64,000 bases of DNA from Bromus sterilis (Eukaryota > Streptophyta > Magnoliopsida > Poales > Poaceae), in contig OX465601.1 of the NCBI GenBank assembly GCA_950022295.1, forward strand, positions 113,355,501 to 113,419,500, in the 5' to 3' direction. Positions within the stretch are counted from its first letter, which is position 1, and the number at the start of each line of letters is the position of its first letter. The notes under the pieces are model-generated. The model searched no databases. It saw only the letters and a list, made by a program, of their open reading frames with translations, and was not told where the DNA came from. This document shows, piece by piece, positions 30,874-43,256 of this stretch. Made by a program: the position numbers and the translations under genes.

Positions 30874-32909
30874 ATGGATTCCAATGAAAACACCAAGTTG
30901 TGTGACTTCACCAGTCACAACAACGGTGACTTTATCTGTAGTCCTATTGCTACACCTGCTACTTCAGCACCTTCTTATGAGATTAAACCTGCTTTGCTGA
31001 ACCTTGTTATGAAAGATCAATTCTCTGGTGCTAGAGATGATGCTTCTTTGCACTTAAATAATTTTATTGAGCTTTGTGATATGCAAAAGTACAAACAAGT
31101 AGATGGTGAAATTGATAAGCTTAAGCTTTTTCTTTCTCTTTAAGGGATGAAGCTAAAATCTGGTTCCAATCCTTGCCTAAGAATAGCATAGATTCTTGGG
31201 ATAAGTGCAAGGATGCTTTTATCGGGAAGTATTATCCCCCTGCTAAAATTATTCAATTGAGGAGTAACATTATGAATTTCAGGCAATTGGATAATGAACA
31301 CGTTGCCCAAGCTTGGGAACGTATGAAGACGCTTGTCAGGAACTGCCCCACACATGGACTGACTACCTGGATGGTTATCCAGACTTTTTATGCAGGCTTG
31401 AAATTTACCTCGCGGAACCTGTTAGATTCAGCCGCGGGAGGAACTTTTATGTCAACCACACTTTGTGCTGCCACAAAGCTACCTGATGAGATGATGCTGA
31501 ACTACTCTCAGTGGCACACCGAAAGATCTCCAACTGGTAAGAAGGTAAATCCTGTCGAGGAGATCTCCTCTCTAAATGAAAAGGTTGACCTTATCATGTC
31601 TCTACTTACCAATCAAGCTCCTATTGATCCTCAAAATGGTCCTTTAAATTCTCTGATTGCTCAGGATCAAGTAGATGTGAACTTTATCTCTAGAAACAAC
31701 TTCAACAACAATGCTTATAGGATTAATTTTGGTAGCAACAATCCTAGGCCTTTCCCATCCAACAACTATGGGAACAACAACATTTATCCTACCACCAAAA
31801 ACTCCACCTCTGAACTAGAGAGTATGCTTAGAGACTTTATCAGTACCCAAAAATCCTTCAACAAGAATGTGGAAGAAAAACTAGTTAAATTAGATAATCT
31901 TTGTTTGAAGGTAGATAACTTAGCCCTTGATGTTGAGATGTTAAAAATTAGAACCTCTCCCCTTGAGGAGAGTAAGGTCACTCCTATTAATGCTATCCAG
32001 TTACAAATCAATGAAAACATTAGGATGATGGCTAAACTTAAAGAGAGATGGGCTAGAAAAAAGGAGGAAGAAGAGAGAGTTAAGAGCCTTCCTACCTACC
32101 ACACAGTAGCCACTATCCAAGTAGTTGAGGATGTCCACACTGTTAGCACCAATCACACCCCTAGTCCCACTGGACCTATCAATGGTGATGCTACCACCTC
32201 AACCATAGATAAAGAAACATCTATGAACATAGAGGCTTTCAAACAAGTGAGCTTAAATGATATCACTACCTCCTTGATAGATAGTAGTGACCTAGACTTT
32301 GACAACTGCACTTTACCGGAAGTTATTGGTTTCCTACACAAGATGTCTAGAGACCCCCACACTAGCATACTTAATCTTGCCTTCACAGAGCATATCACCA
32401 ATGCTCTAATCAAAGTTAGGGAGGAGAAGCTTAGACTAGAAGCCTCCATACCTAGGAAGCTAGAAGATGGTTGGGATCCTATGATAAAAATCAAATTTAA
32501 TAACTTCTCTTGTTATGCTCTTTGTGATGTTGGAGCAAGTACCTCTGTTATGCCCAAAAGAATGTATGATATGCTTGAATAAAAACCTTTTGATCCTTGT
32601 TCTTTTGGTCGTCTTGTTGATTCTTCCATAAAGAAACCTTTGGGGAAGATCGACGATGTTCTTATCATTGTCAATGACAATTATGTTCCCGTTGATTTTA
32701 CTATTATGGACATTGAATGTGAACCTTCTCGTCCAATTATTTTTGGACGTCCTTTTCTTCGCACAGTTGGTGCTGTTATTGACATGAAAGAGGGGAATAT
32801 CAAATTCCAATTCCCTCTCAAGAAAGGGATGGAACATTTCCCTAGAAAAAATATTAAGTTACCTTTTGAGTCCGTCACACGGGCTAGTTATTTTCTTGAA
32901 AATACTTGA
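30874..32909 (+). pseudogene. gag: Element A gag-protease (one frameshift, one stop)
   Basis: Starts at ATG 30874 (MDSNENTKLCDF). The first frame runs to about 31140 and ends LFLSL; the next frame picks up at EAKIWFQSLPKNSIDSW, so a one-base change near 31135 broke it. The second piece is open to a TAA at 32580-32582, just after the protease active site CDVGAST and SVMPKRMYDML. The same frame continues after it (GKIDDVLIIVNDN, IIFGRPFLRTVGAV) to 32909. Domains are the same as in B: Retrotrans_gag near the front, an Asn-rich linker, a coiled-coil-like segment (EEKLVKLDNLCLKVDNLAL) and the protease. It would provide capsid and protease to particles. Neither copy here is fully open. Confidence 0.88.
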
Positions 32910-35070
32910 TCTTTTGCATTAAGCCTAGCTAATGGCTTTAAAAAAGCGCTTTCGGGAGGCAGCCCGCAACGAATTTAGGTTTTTCTTTTTGCTTTTCTTC
33001 TATTTTTAGTGGTCTTGATAATTGTTACTACTGTAGCAACATCATTGTATCTTTGTTTTTCAAGCTTTGTGCCTTTTATAGCCTCATACGACAAGGGAAG
33101 TGAAAGTTGTGACATGCTGTCCAGAAAACAGATTCTTTCCTCGTGACTAGAAAAATCAGAGAAAAATCCCAGTTCATCTTTTTGAGCTGAATTTTTTACA
33201 AAGCGTGCTCTATACAATTACGAAACTTGCGTATGTTCTGAGTTTTTTGATTTGAGTTGTAGAAGTACCCCTAAAGAATTCGTTTCTACCCGCTGTTCTG
33301 TTTTTCACAGATTCTGCCACGTTTTGTCTCTCTTCACTTTTGCAAACCTTAAGCTTGCTTTTTCTTTGCAAAAACTTTTTGGAAATCTTGGGAAACAGTA
33401 GCTCTTCAAGATTATCTTGATTTACAGTAAGACAAAAATTATTTTATTAGGGTACTAACCTCTCTAAGCAGTCTACAATGAGTTATGTATGAAGGGAGTT
33501 TTCAAGTGTGCGATGGAAGATGATGAAAGAAGATCTTGGAGTGTCAAACGCTCAAGCTTGGGGATGCCCATGTGCACCCCCAATAAATATTCAAAGAGAC
33601 TCAAGCGTCTAAGCTTGGTGATGCCCCCGTGCATTCCTTTCTTCATCAACAATTATCAGTCCGTCCCTCGTTACACTATATTTTTATCACTTCATGCGTT
33701 ATGTGCTATGCTGGAGCGTCTCGCTCTTAGGTTTTATTTTTAGTTTTTCTTTAGCTTTGTTTGCTGTAGTAACAAGTTAGATCCCAGCTTACTCTTTTTT
33801 GTGTGGGAGAGATACACGCTCCGCTTGAACTAGAACTCCTCATAGGATTTGCATGCTTATTCTTTTAGTTGTGAATTGTTCTTTTTCTTTTCTTAGCTAC
33901 TGCTCTGTTTAGCTGTAGTGCTTTAGTTTTTCTAGAGATTTTCTCTTGTCTTAGGTTGAACTTTCTATATGTTGCATGTTTTATCTTGTTAGAGAGTCTG
34001 CCAATTGCACTGAGTTTTGTGTCTTGACTAGAAGTAGGTAGTTGAAGTTTCTTTTCTCTTTGTAGTAGTAACTTGCAATAGTTTTGAGGTATTGACTAGA
34101 GTAATGTGTGAACTTTTGGTGTCAAGAGCTCGAGCCTATTAGTGATAGATGTCGTATTTTGGGCAATCCGTGTGTTTTTCGAAAACCAAAAACCCCTGTT
34201 GAGAACTCTAGCTACTAGATGGATCACTAACCTCTGGAGGGTTCGAATATTAGAGTACACTCACGTACCATGAGTCGAGGATGCGCAAGGATAACCAAAC
34301 CCCCATACACTCCTCCTCGGGGTACTTGTCTCTTTGTGAACCTCCTGATTAGATTGAGAGTTACCGATAATAAGTGCATGAGTTCTTCGGACTAATGTGA
34401 GTATTCGAAAGTTGACACTTCCACCCACCAATACTTTTTATATCCTCTCCTGTGCCGTGCATTGCTTTCTTCTCACTCCGAGAGTTAGCGTCCACCTTCG
34501 CCGGTACATCCAAACCCTTGGCACGATATGCTCTTTCATCATAAACCTCCTTATAACTTTCCTCAAAACAGCCACCATACCTACCTACAAGGCATTTAAA
34601 TAGACTATCCGAGATACATTGCCATGCAACATCCATCTTCTCATGACTTGATCTTCATGTATTACATGTTCCTGCTACACTGGCAGCGGCATACATTTGC
34701 ATCATGATAGTTATATCTTATTTATATGAGTACCTTTGTAAAGTGTGAAAGATCTCCTATATTCTTCTAAAATATAGAGTGTTTCCCCTAAAGTGAGGAA
34801 AATATCCCAAAGAGGACAAAATCAAAAGATCCCAAAGAGGACAAATGAGAGTTACATAGAAAGAGCCATTGAGGCCACCAAAAAATACAAAAAAAAATAT
34901 AAAAAAAAAGAGAAAAAGAAAAATAAAAAGAGAGAAAGGGGCACACTACTATTCCTTTTGAGAGATCCACACTAGTACTTCATCCTCTATACCTTGTACT
35001 CCATAGAGATCATCATCATGCATATAGCTATGTGGGGACCTTCACACTATAGAACTTGGCTTGTATATTC
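32910..35070 (+). other. Element A 3' internal region, no pol
   Basis: AT-rich sequence matching element B's 4493-7277 in reverse. It includes the ~84-codon frame at 33489-33743 (MKGVFKC..), with two AAGCTTGG(G/T)GATGCC repeats, and A-rich runs near 34880-34940. Interrupted at 35071 by the LINE. No polymerase motifs. Confidence 0.7.
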
Positions 35071-35234
35071 CAATGATGAGCCTCCTAGCATCCTAGTTGG
35101 CGACTCCTAGGCGACTCCCTGGCGACCTTGCGCCGGTGGCCACTCCGGCCCCGGCGGCCACACACCCCTGCCGGTGGCCACTCCGGCGCCGGCAGCCACC
35201 TCTGTCACCATTTGTTAAGTTCCATTTGATCCCC

Positions 35235-38200
35235 ATGGCCCCTCTTCTGGACTTCGATCGAGGTAAGAAGTTCCAAGCAGAGGTGCGTCGAAAGTTTGGA
35301 CATCCGGTTGTTTTCTTGCCTGGGTTTCATCGCAAGGAATTCAAGTTGGTGGTCTCTTTCTGTCGTGCTTCATTCCGTTTGAATGTTCACACGGTGAGTG
35401 TTTCTTTGCATGCATCTTTTGGAGGCTACTCTCAGGGTTTTCGTGTGCACCATCTTCGTGATAGATCTTTTGAGTTCTCCCTGGCTTCAAAGTCAGTTGG
35501 TTTCGAGGTTTACAATGCGGGTTGTGTCTCATGCAATGATTTCGAGATGGTTTCAGTCTCTGGGGTAATGGTGGCCCAAATTGGAGACGCGAGGAAGCAA
35601 AATTTTATAAGGAAGAAGACGACGAATGGACCACGGTTCGCCGTCGTCGAAACCTCACCGACGGTGATCGCCGGAATCCAGCACCTGGGCAGAGAGAATC
35701 GGTCTTCAACAGGCTTTCAAATTTGAATCAGCCTTCAATGCCCGCTGATTCATCCACCACCAATGCTTCTAATGGCGTGGTCGGCAGCTTTAACCAGACT
35801 AATTATGGGTTTTATTCCCGGGACGGTGCGGACACATTTATTTCTTGCTTTGCATGTGGAGAAGAGGGGCATTTGGCAAGTTTTTGTCGAAAACCAAGGC
35901 TGCCTAGACTCCTTTCGTGTCTTAAGTTCGACACGTTCCCTTGCCCGCCGGTGGAAGCTTGGGGCCCTGGCGTCATTAATGACTGGTTTGCTGCGATTGG
36001 ACCGGCCCCACGCGTCAAGATATGCTCCAACTTCAGGGAACTTTGCGAGGGTTTTTCCCTAACTTCAGGCCTAGACGAGTGCTTGCCTCTTCGGCTCCTT
36101 CCTCTTCTAGCTCTGTTGCTGCCGCCCCCTCTTCCCTAGCAGAGGTGCCCATGGCTAGCCGCCTCCCAATGGCAAACGTCTCCATCAACCCGGAACCCTT
36201 CTTTCCCCATGGACAGGAGATTCTCCATGTGCCTGGCCGCAATGGCGTCTCCCGTGTGGTTGTTCCGCGTCGAGCTCGCCGACATGAAGATTGGGCAATC
36301 GTCACAATCAATCCCCGACCAGTAGAGGTACTTTTCCCCAATGTCAGTGTTATCGTGCATGAGTTCCTAGAGCAAGAAGTAGAACTTGAGATGCGAGATA
36401 TCCAGCCATGTGCTTTCGGAGAGGCCTATGTTCGCATGAGACATGTCAGAGACCGCGACTGGCTGGTGCACTAGAGTCCACACACGTTTGGGGATGTTTA
36501 TCTTTCCTTCAGTAAGCACAATGAAGGAAGAAACTGGAGAAGAGTGAACTTCAACAGAGTTTGTTGGATCCTGCTGATTGGGGTCCCCTTTGACTTGATC
36601 ACCACTGAAGACATTGCAATGGCTGTGAGTAGGTTTGGTAGGCTCATAAGTTGGGAAAATGATGAAGCTAATAAAGGAAGGGTGATTGCCAAGGTTAGGG
36701 TCACTGATTTGGATGAAATCCCGAAGAGCATCAAGTGGAGTGAAGGGGAACGTTTTGAAGAAGATGGCTGGTCCTCCTCTGTGGAAATTCTGCAGCAAGA
36801 GTTGTTGGGTGGAGGACCTGCTGATGAAGACCCAATGCCACCACCTGGGGTGGACCCACACCCTCTCCCACTTGAAAACCTGGATTTCCCAGGCTTTCAT
36901 GCTATTGCAATGAATAATGGCCACATACCTGAAGCTCCAGTGGAGAATGAAGATGTTGAAGATCATTGGGCCTTTCAGTTCCCTGGTCCAAATCACATTC
37001 AAATCAACCCCATTTTTATCCCTGACATACCTGCAAATGAAGGAATTAGTGACATAACCTCTGTGGCCTCTGGGAGTTCTTTCAATATGATCCCAGATGA
37101 CAATGCTCATAACCTGCATGAGGATCAATTCTTTCCTCTGATGCCTGAACCATTTGTTCCTGGTGGAATTGGATTGCTCCATATTCAGATGGCCTATGGA
37201 AATGAAGATATGGAGGAAGAACAAAATCAACTGGAAGAAGGTGATTTGCAGCCTCAAGCTCCTAACAACATCAACCCCCCACCAGATGCCTCTCCAAGAC
37301 AAGAACAGATTTTGGAACTGCAATTGGATATCCCTGTAGTGAATATGCCAGGTAATGAGGTGGCTGAGAATATGTCACAGGAAGCTGATCACAGGGAAGT
37401 GGAAATTGTGGACTTGGGCATTGCTCCAGGGGAATCACCTGGACTTGCAATTTCTGGCCAAGTCCCAGAGCCTGGTCTTCATGTTATGGACAACTTGGAG
37501 ATAGTACAAGAAAATGCTGACTCCATAGCAAGAGGCCCAGCCACCTTCAATTCTGGGAAGGAGATGCTCCCTGTTTCCACCACCAATGGTCTCATTGCTC
37601 CTGGTTTAGACTCTCCAACTCAGTCTGACAGGAATCAGGACAGAAGAAATTATGAGCATTCCACTCAACCTGATGGGCAGATGGCCAAGATCCCAACTGT
37701 AGAAGCTCCAATTGAGGGTGAGATTTCCCAAACATTTAATCTTTCATCCCTTGAACCTGATTCTTCATCTCACTTGAATAGTGACTCAAATGCCCTTGCT
37801 TACACACAAATGCACTCTAAGCTCTCCATTGACATGGAATACAAGCTGTTCAATGATACACTTGAGAAATTTGGTGTAGCTACTGCTTCAGGTTCTGTTA
37901 ATGACTTTGATACTTCATTTGGATCTCTTAAAAATGTCTGTTTATCCTCAGAAGGCATGGAGATGTGGAAATTGCATTTTGCCCCAAGAGACTCAGAGTG
38001 TGCACAGCTTGCAAAAGTTCCTGTAAGTTGGTTTAACTTTATTGTGCATATGCTTACCTCCCCAGACCAATATGAGCATGCTCAAAAATTGCTAAAGTCC
38101 CCCCTATGGAATATGATCACTGAAAATGATGCTGAGGAAAACTTCATCTTCCATATTTCTGATAAATGCCCTGTCTCCCAGCCCCCTGCCTGCAGATCTA

Positions 38201-38598
38201 CTGAAAGAAATAAGGAAGAGGTTAACAAGGAGGACAAAGAGAATGAGAAGAGACCCATGAATGGACAAATGCAGGAGGGAGGGCCCCTTGGAATCATCTC
38301 CAAAAAGAAGAGAGGGAAATCTGCCCTTCTTGACACTGAGGTGAGAAGAAGTGACAGAATCAGAACAATTAATGATGGTTTCAAAGTGAAACCTTGTCCT
38401 GATATTAACTGCCTACCCTGTAATGCATCTCCTCCTGAGCTGCAAAAGAAAGTAGTTAAAAACTTGTCTGCCTCCTTTTGCAAGGTTGCTGACAAGGAAC
38501 TGGAGGAGAAACTCTCCAAGAGGCCCAAGAGGAAGTCTAAGGAGGAGATGGCCAAGGTGTCCAAGGCCAAAGAGAAAGCTAGCTCTACTAGTCTTTAA
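35235..38598 (+). pseudogene. LINE ORF1 (CCHC-knuckle nucleic-acid-binding protein, broken)
   Basis: Starts at ATG 35235 (MAPLLDFDRGKKFQ). The first frame runs to about 35715, then shifts to a frame with the zinc knuckle CFACGEEGHLASFC (near 35850), then shifts again near 36030. An in-frame TAG at 36472-36474 interrupts the last frame, which otherwise runs to 38598. After the knuckle comes a globular region (WILLIGVPFDL, AVSRFGRLISWEND) followed by a long acidic, Pro-rich, low-complexity part. The end is basic (RRSDRIR, CPDINCLPCNASPPELQKK, KRPKRKSKEE). The architecture is typical of plant L1 ORF1 proteins, which bind the element's RNA, though this one is long (~1,100 residues when all pieces are counted). 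Confidence 0.82.
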
Positions 38599-38859
38599 TG
38601 ATTAGTACAACATTAGAGATGTTTGATAAGTGGAATGAACCTCCACTTCATGAGAACTGTGGTTGCTGGAAACCTCTTTTGGGGAATTGGAACTGTAATA
38701 GTCTGCCAAAAACCTTTCAGTACTATGTTCTTGACTACCTGTCATGCCTAAACCTTGTATGGCCTCTTTATGGTGAAATTATCTGCAATTTGCTCTCTTG
38801 GATTGGCATGGGGAATGAGAATGTTTCTTATTCCAGTTGGAACAATTTGTGTGGTTAAA

Positions 38860-41800
38860 ATGAATAACAACAGAACCTGGAATATACTTAACTGGAATGT
38901 TAGGGGAATCAATGCTAAAGAAAAATGGAATGCTATCAGTAACAAGATAGAGGAGAGCTCATGTGCAGTAGTGTGCCTGCAGGAAACAAAAAGAGAAGAA
39001 TTTGACCTCCAGTACTTGAGAAAATTCTGCCCTAAAAGGATTTCTAAATTTGCATTCCTTCCATCTGTGGGAGCTTCTGGAGGAATCCTAGCAACATGGA
39101 ATGATGCCATTCTGGAGGGAGAACTTGTGTTCCAAAACAAATACTCCCTTTTTGTGAAATTCACCAACAGGCTCTCTAGTCAAACTTGGATTTTGACCAA
39201 CATATATGGACCATGTTCTTAGGAGGAGAAAGTGGAATTTCTTCAATGGTTTAGCAACATTGACATGCCTGAGGAGTGTGACTGGATCATCATGGGTGAA
39301 TTCAACTTCATCAGATCACCTGATGACAGAAACAGACCTGGAGGTGACATCAATGAGATGCTTCTGTTCAATGAGGCCATCAGCAAGTTGGGACTCACTG
39401 AACTTCCCCTAAAAGGCAGAAAATTTACCTGGAGCAACATGCAGGAACATCCTTTGTTGGAAAAATTAGATTGGTTCTTCACTTCAGCATCTTGGGCAGC
39501 CTCATACCCTGCTACCACTGCACTGCCCCTGGCTAAACCAATTTCTGACCATCTCCCCTGCATGATCAAAATAGAGTCCAAGATTCCAAAATCTAGCATC
39601 TTCCGATTTGAAAACCACTGGATGAAACATAGTAACTTCATGCCTATTGTTCAATCTGCTTGGAACATTCCTGTTGGATATTCAGATGCTGCAAAGAAAA
39701 TCAATGCAAAACTCAAGAATGTCAGAAGGGCTCTTAAGCTTTGGGCCAAAACACTTCCAACTCTAAATATTGAGATTGGTAAAATGAATGAGTATATTTT
39801 TCTCTTGGACCTCTTTGAAGAATTCAGAGATCTTACTGTGGAAGAATGGAATTGCAGAGTTCTACTGAAAGAGTATCTCCTGGACCTCCTTGATAGCCAG
39901 AAAACCTATTGGCAGCAGAGAGGGAAAATTAACTGGGTCAGGTTGGGGGATGAGAGCTCTGATTTCTTTCATGCCAAAGCTACCCTAAACCACAGAAACA
40001 ACTCAATTGCAGTTCTGCATGACAATAACAATGTTGATGTCTCTGATCATGATGGCAAAGCAGCCCTCCTCTGGAACAACTTCAAAAATCGAATGGGACT
40101 CTCCAATGGGATAAGTATGCACTTTGATCTTAGTGAGTTATTTCACAGCTCCTATGACCCTCAAATTCTTCAGCAGCTTGAGTTACCTTTCTCTCATGAG
40201 GAGATCGAAGCAGTCATTGAGGAGCTCCCAAATGGCAAGTCCCCTGGCCCTGATGGTTTTAATAATGAATTCATAAAAAGTGTTGGTGCATCATTGGACC
40301 TGACATGGTGGAATTGATTCATGCTTTTCATGCTGGCACAATTTCCCTTGAGAGTATCAACTCATCCTTCATCACTCTCATACCCAAAATTGCAAACCCT
40401 TGTTGTGCTTCTGACTTTAGGCCAATCTCTCTCCTGAACTCTGCCCTAAAGATCCTAACCAAATTGCTTGCAAATAGACTCCAGAAAGTGATCTTACAGC
40501 TTGTACATGTCAATCAATATGGATTCCTGAAAAATAGAGCTATCCAAGATTGCATTGGTTGGGCTTTTGAGTATTTGCACCTATGTCACAAATCCAATGT
40601 GGAGACCCTGCTCCTGAAGCTGGATTTTGAGAAAGCATTTGACACCATTGAGCACCAAGCAATCATAGAGATCCTAAAGGCAAAAGGTTTTGGCAGCAAA
40701 TGGATCCACTGGATGGAGATGCTCTTCAACTCTGCCACATCTGTTGTTCTGCTTAATGGAGTTCCTGGCAAAAAGTTCTACTGTAAAAGAGGAGTGAGAC
40801 AAGGAGATCCCCTATCTCCCCTCCTTTTTTTCTGGCTGCTGATCTACTCCAATCAATCCTCAATAAAGCTCAGGACTTGAGATTGATATCAGCACCAATT
40901 CAAAGTAATGCATGCCCTGAATTCCCAATTTCCCAGTATGCTGATGATACTCTGATTGTGCTCAAGGCAGATGCTAGGCAACTGATCTGTCTCAAGGCCC
41001 TCCTGAATACCTTTGCTGATGCCACTGGGTTGAAAGTGAACTACCATAAATCTCACCTGGTTCCTATCAACATTGATGACCTGAGGGTGGATCATTTTAC
41101 CAATACTCTCAACTATCAGAGAGGACATTTTCCAATAACCTACCTGGGAATTCCCTTAGGCATTCAGAAACCAAGAGTGGAACATCTCATGCCCATAGTC
41201 AGAAGAATTGAAAAGAGGCTTTCTGGTATAGCAAACTTCTTGACCTATGCTGGAAGACTAGTGATGGTCAAGTCAGTGCTTTCATCATTAGCTTTGTATT
41301 GCATGACATGCCTAGATCTCCCTGAAACTGTCCAACAGCAAATCAACAAATACTTGAGGCACTGTCTTTGGAGAGGTTCAAACATGGAGGATAAGAAACC
41401 TGCTCTTGTGGCATGGTCATCAGTTTGTAGGCCCAAAAGCCAGGGAGGACTGGGAGTCCTAAATATCAATGCCCAAAACAATGCTCTACTCCTAAAGAAC
41501 TTGCACAAATTCTTCAACAGCCATGACATCCCATGGGTTAAACTGGTTTGGGAAGCTTACTACAACGCTGGGCATCTTCCAGGTAGCCAAATGGTAGGAT
41601 CTTTTTGGTGGAAAGCACAGACTGCACTCCTGGACCAGTTTAAATGTATGGCTAGATGCACAATTGGAAATGGAACATCAGCATCATTTTGGTTTGACCT
41701 CTGGAGCAATCAATGCCTGCACATTCAGCTGCCTCACATCTTTTCCATTGCCAAAAACCGGTACATCTCTGTTCAAAACTTCATGGCTACTGAATTCATG

Positions 41801-42472
41801 GAAGACCTGTTCCATCTCCCCCTTTCAACCCAAGCCTTCCAGGAATTCCAGATCATTGACTCACTTTGTCAAGAATTCAATCAAAGCAGCAACTCTACTA
41901 GGCATGACCAATGGAGCTACATTTGGGGCAGCAAGAAGTTCAGCACTGCCAGAGCTTACAGTTCCTTGATTGGAGTGAAATCTGTACCACCACACTTTAA
42001 CTGGATCTGGACAACAAGCTTCCAACCAAAGCATAAAGTCTTCTTCTGGTTGCTAATACAAGACAGATTAAACAGAAGGAACCTCCTCAGAAGAAAAACC
42101 TTCCACCTACAGACTTATAACTGTGCAACCCTCAATTGCCAAAGTGAAGAAACACTGCATCACCTATTCTGGACATGCCCATTTGCATCTTCTTGCTGGG
42201 ACTTTATATGCCCAAACAGAACCATAAATGCCTCAATTCTGGAAGCTATCACTGACATGACGATGAAACTGAATGTCCCATTCTCAGTAGACATCATAAT
42301 CATTGCTGCTTGGTGCATATGGATGGTAAGAAATGACAAAATCTTCAGGAACAAGGCTCCCTCCATGTTACACTGGAAGGAACACTATTTCAGTGAACTG
42401 AAACTCTTGAGATTAAGGATCAAAAGCAAACATTCAGAGTCATTCAAAGAATGGCTGGAATCTGCAATGTAA
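38860..42472 (+). pseudogene. LINE ORF2 (endonuclease and reverse transcriptase, broken)
   Basis: Starts at ATG 38860 (MNNNRTWNILNWNVRGIN), an apurinic-type endonuclease start. VVCLQETK and ASGGILATWND follow. A TAG at 39220-39222 cuts the frame. Beyond it, the usual GDFN catalytic motif reads IMGEFNFI, an Asp-to-Glu change, then SDHLPCMI ends the endonuclease. The RT follows in shifted frames: FRPISLLNSALKI, LLKLDFEKAFDTIEH, RGVRQGDPLSPLLF (frameshift after it, near 40840) and QYADDTLIV. An earlier frameshift is near 40300. The C-terminus (40877-42472) holds the zf-RVT region (FFWLLIQDRLNRRNLLRR..CATLNCQSEETLHHLFWTCPF). No RNase H. This enzyme would nick target DNA and copy the LINE RNA at the nick. 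Confidence 0.88.
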
Positions 42473-42532
42473 TTTCTCTTTGCTTTAAATTCTAGGCTTA
42501 TCTCAAGCCATGTAAACTTTTGTTATTATTTT

Positions 42533-42569
42533 AATAAAGTAAAAGCTGCAGTGGGGTTTTGCCCTACTG
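42533..42569 (+). terminator. LINE 3' end: AATAAA and hairpin
   Basis: AATAAA (42533-42538) is followed by CAGTGGGG..CCCTACTG (42549-42569), an 8-bp stem with one G-U-type pair. The element then ends in TTTCCCCCCT with no A tail. Plant L1 elements often carry a 3' hairpin that the RT recognises (known). Here the expected tail is missing or replaced. Confidence 0.65.
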
Positions 42570-42595
42570 TTTCCCCCCTCAATGCTGAGCCTCCT

Positions 42596-43242
42596 CAAAC
42601 GAGCTCTAGGTCTTCTTGAGAAAGCAAGTTAGATGCACCCCACTAGTTCCCTTGGAGAGCTTTTAGCTCACATGTGCATCCGTTGTATGGCAATCCCTAC
42701 TCCTCGCATCATATCTATCATATGGCCTTCTCTCGCCTATGATTGTCCTCATTGATGTGAGCCTTTCACACCCTTTTTTGTCTTCCTCCTCCACCTTCTT
42801 TCTGTTTCGCCTTTTAGGTGTCAACTTTCTTGCTCACGCTCATCCATTGCATGAGTGCTCAAAATATCGAAAGGGAGTGGATCAGTTTGACTTGTACCTG
42901 GCTAGTGGTCTGGGGACGAGTCAAGATAAGAATCCAAAGGAGACTAAGTGTGAAACTTTAGTAGATAGTTTTTCTCAACAACCTTTTTTCTCTCTTTTTC
43001 CCAGTCCCCTGCTTGCACGCAAACACCATCTAGAGACATTCGAGTCATGGACAGCGAGAGCTCTTGCACCTTTTGTTCTTTTGTTGCTTGTGTCAATGCT
43101 AATATAGACTCTTGCTTGTTAAGACTTGAATTGAATTGCATGATTTGATTGCTTTACTTAAAAGTCCTTATATGGTTGTGTGGCATGTCACCACAGAAAT
43201 TATGCTTGTTATCATTTACCTACTCGAGGACGAGCAGGAATT
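42596..43242 (+). other. Element A 3' internal region after the LINE
   Basis: Continues the non-coding 3' region and matches element B's 4493-5130 in reverse. It ends with the conserved TACTCGAGGACGAGCAGG just before the polypurine tract. No coding signal. Confidence 0.75.
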
Positions 43243-43256
43243 AAGCTTGGGGATGT
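43243..43256 (+). other. Element A polypurine tract
   Basis: AAGCTTGGGGATGT directly precedes the 3' LTR. Two further copies of its core lie inside the element (near 33554 and 33610). Confidence 0.88.

Larger units (their letters stand above)
35087..42579 (+). mobile_element. L1-type LINE inserted in element A (degenerate)
   Basis: This 7.5-kb non-LTR element is flanked by a 16-bp target duplication, CAATGATGAGCCTCCT (35071-35086) and CAATGCTGAGCCTCCT (42580-42595), with one difference. Element B's uninterrupted copy (near 5125-5150) shows the original site. ORF1 has a CCHC knuckle; ORF2 has endonuclease, RT and a C-terminal zinc-binding region. There is no poly(A) tail: the end is AATAAA, a hairpin, then TTTCCCCCCT. 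Both ORFs carry stops and frameshifts, so this copy cannot move itself. Confidence 0.92.
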
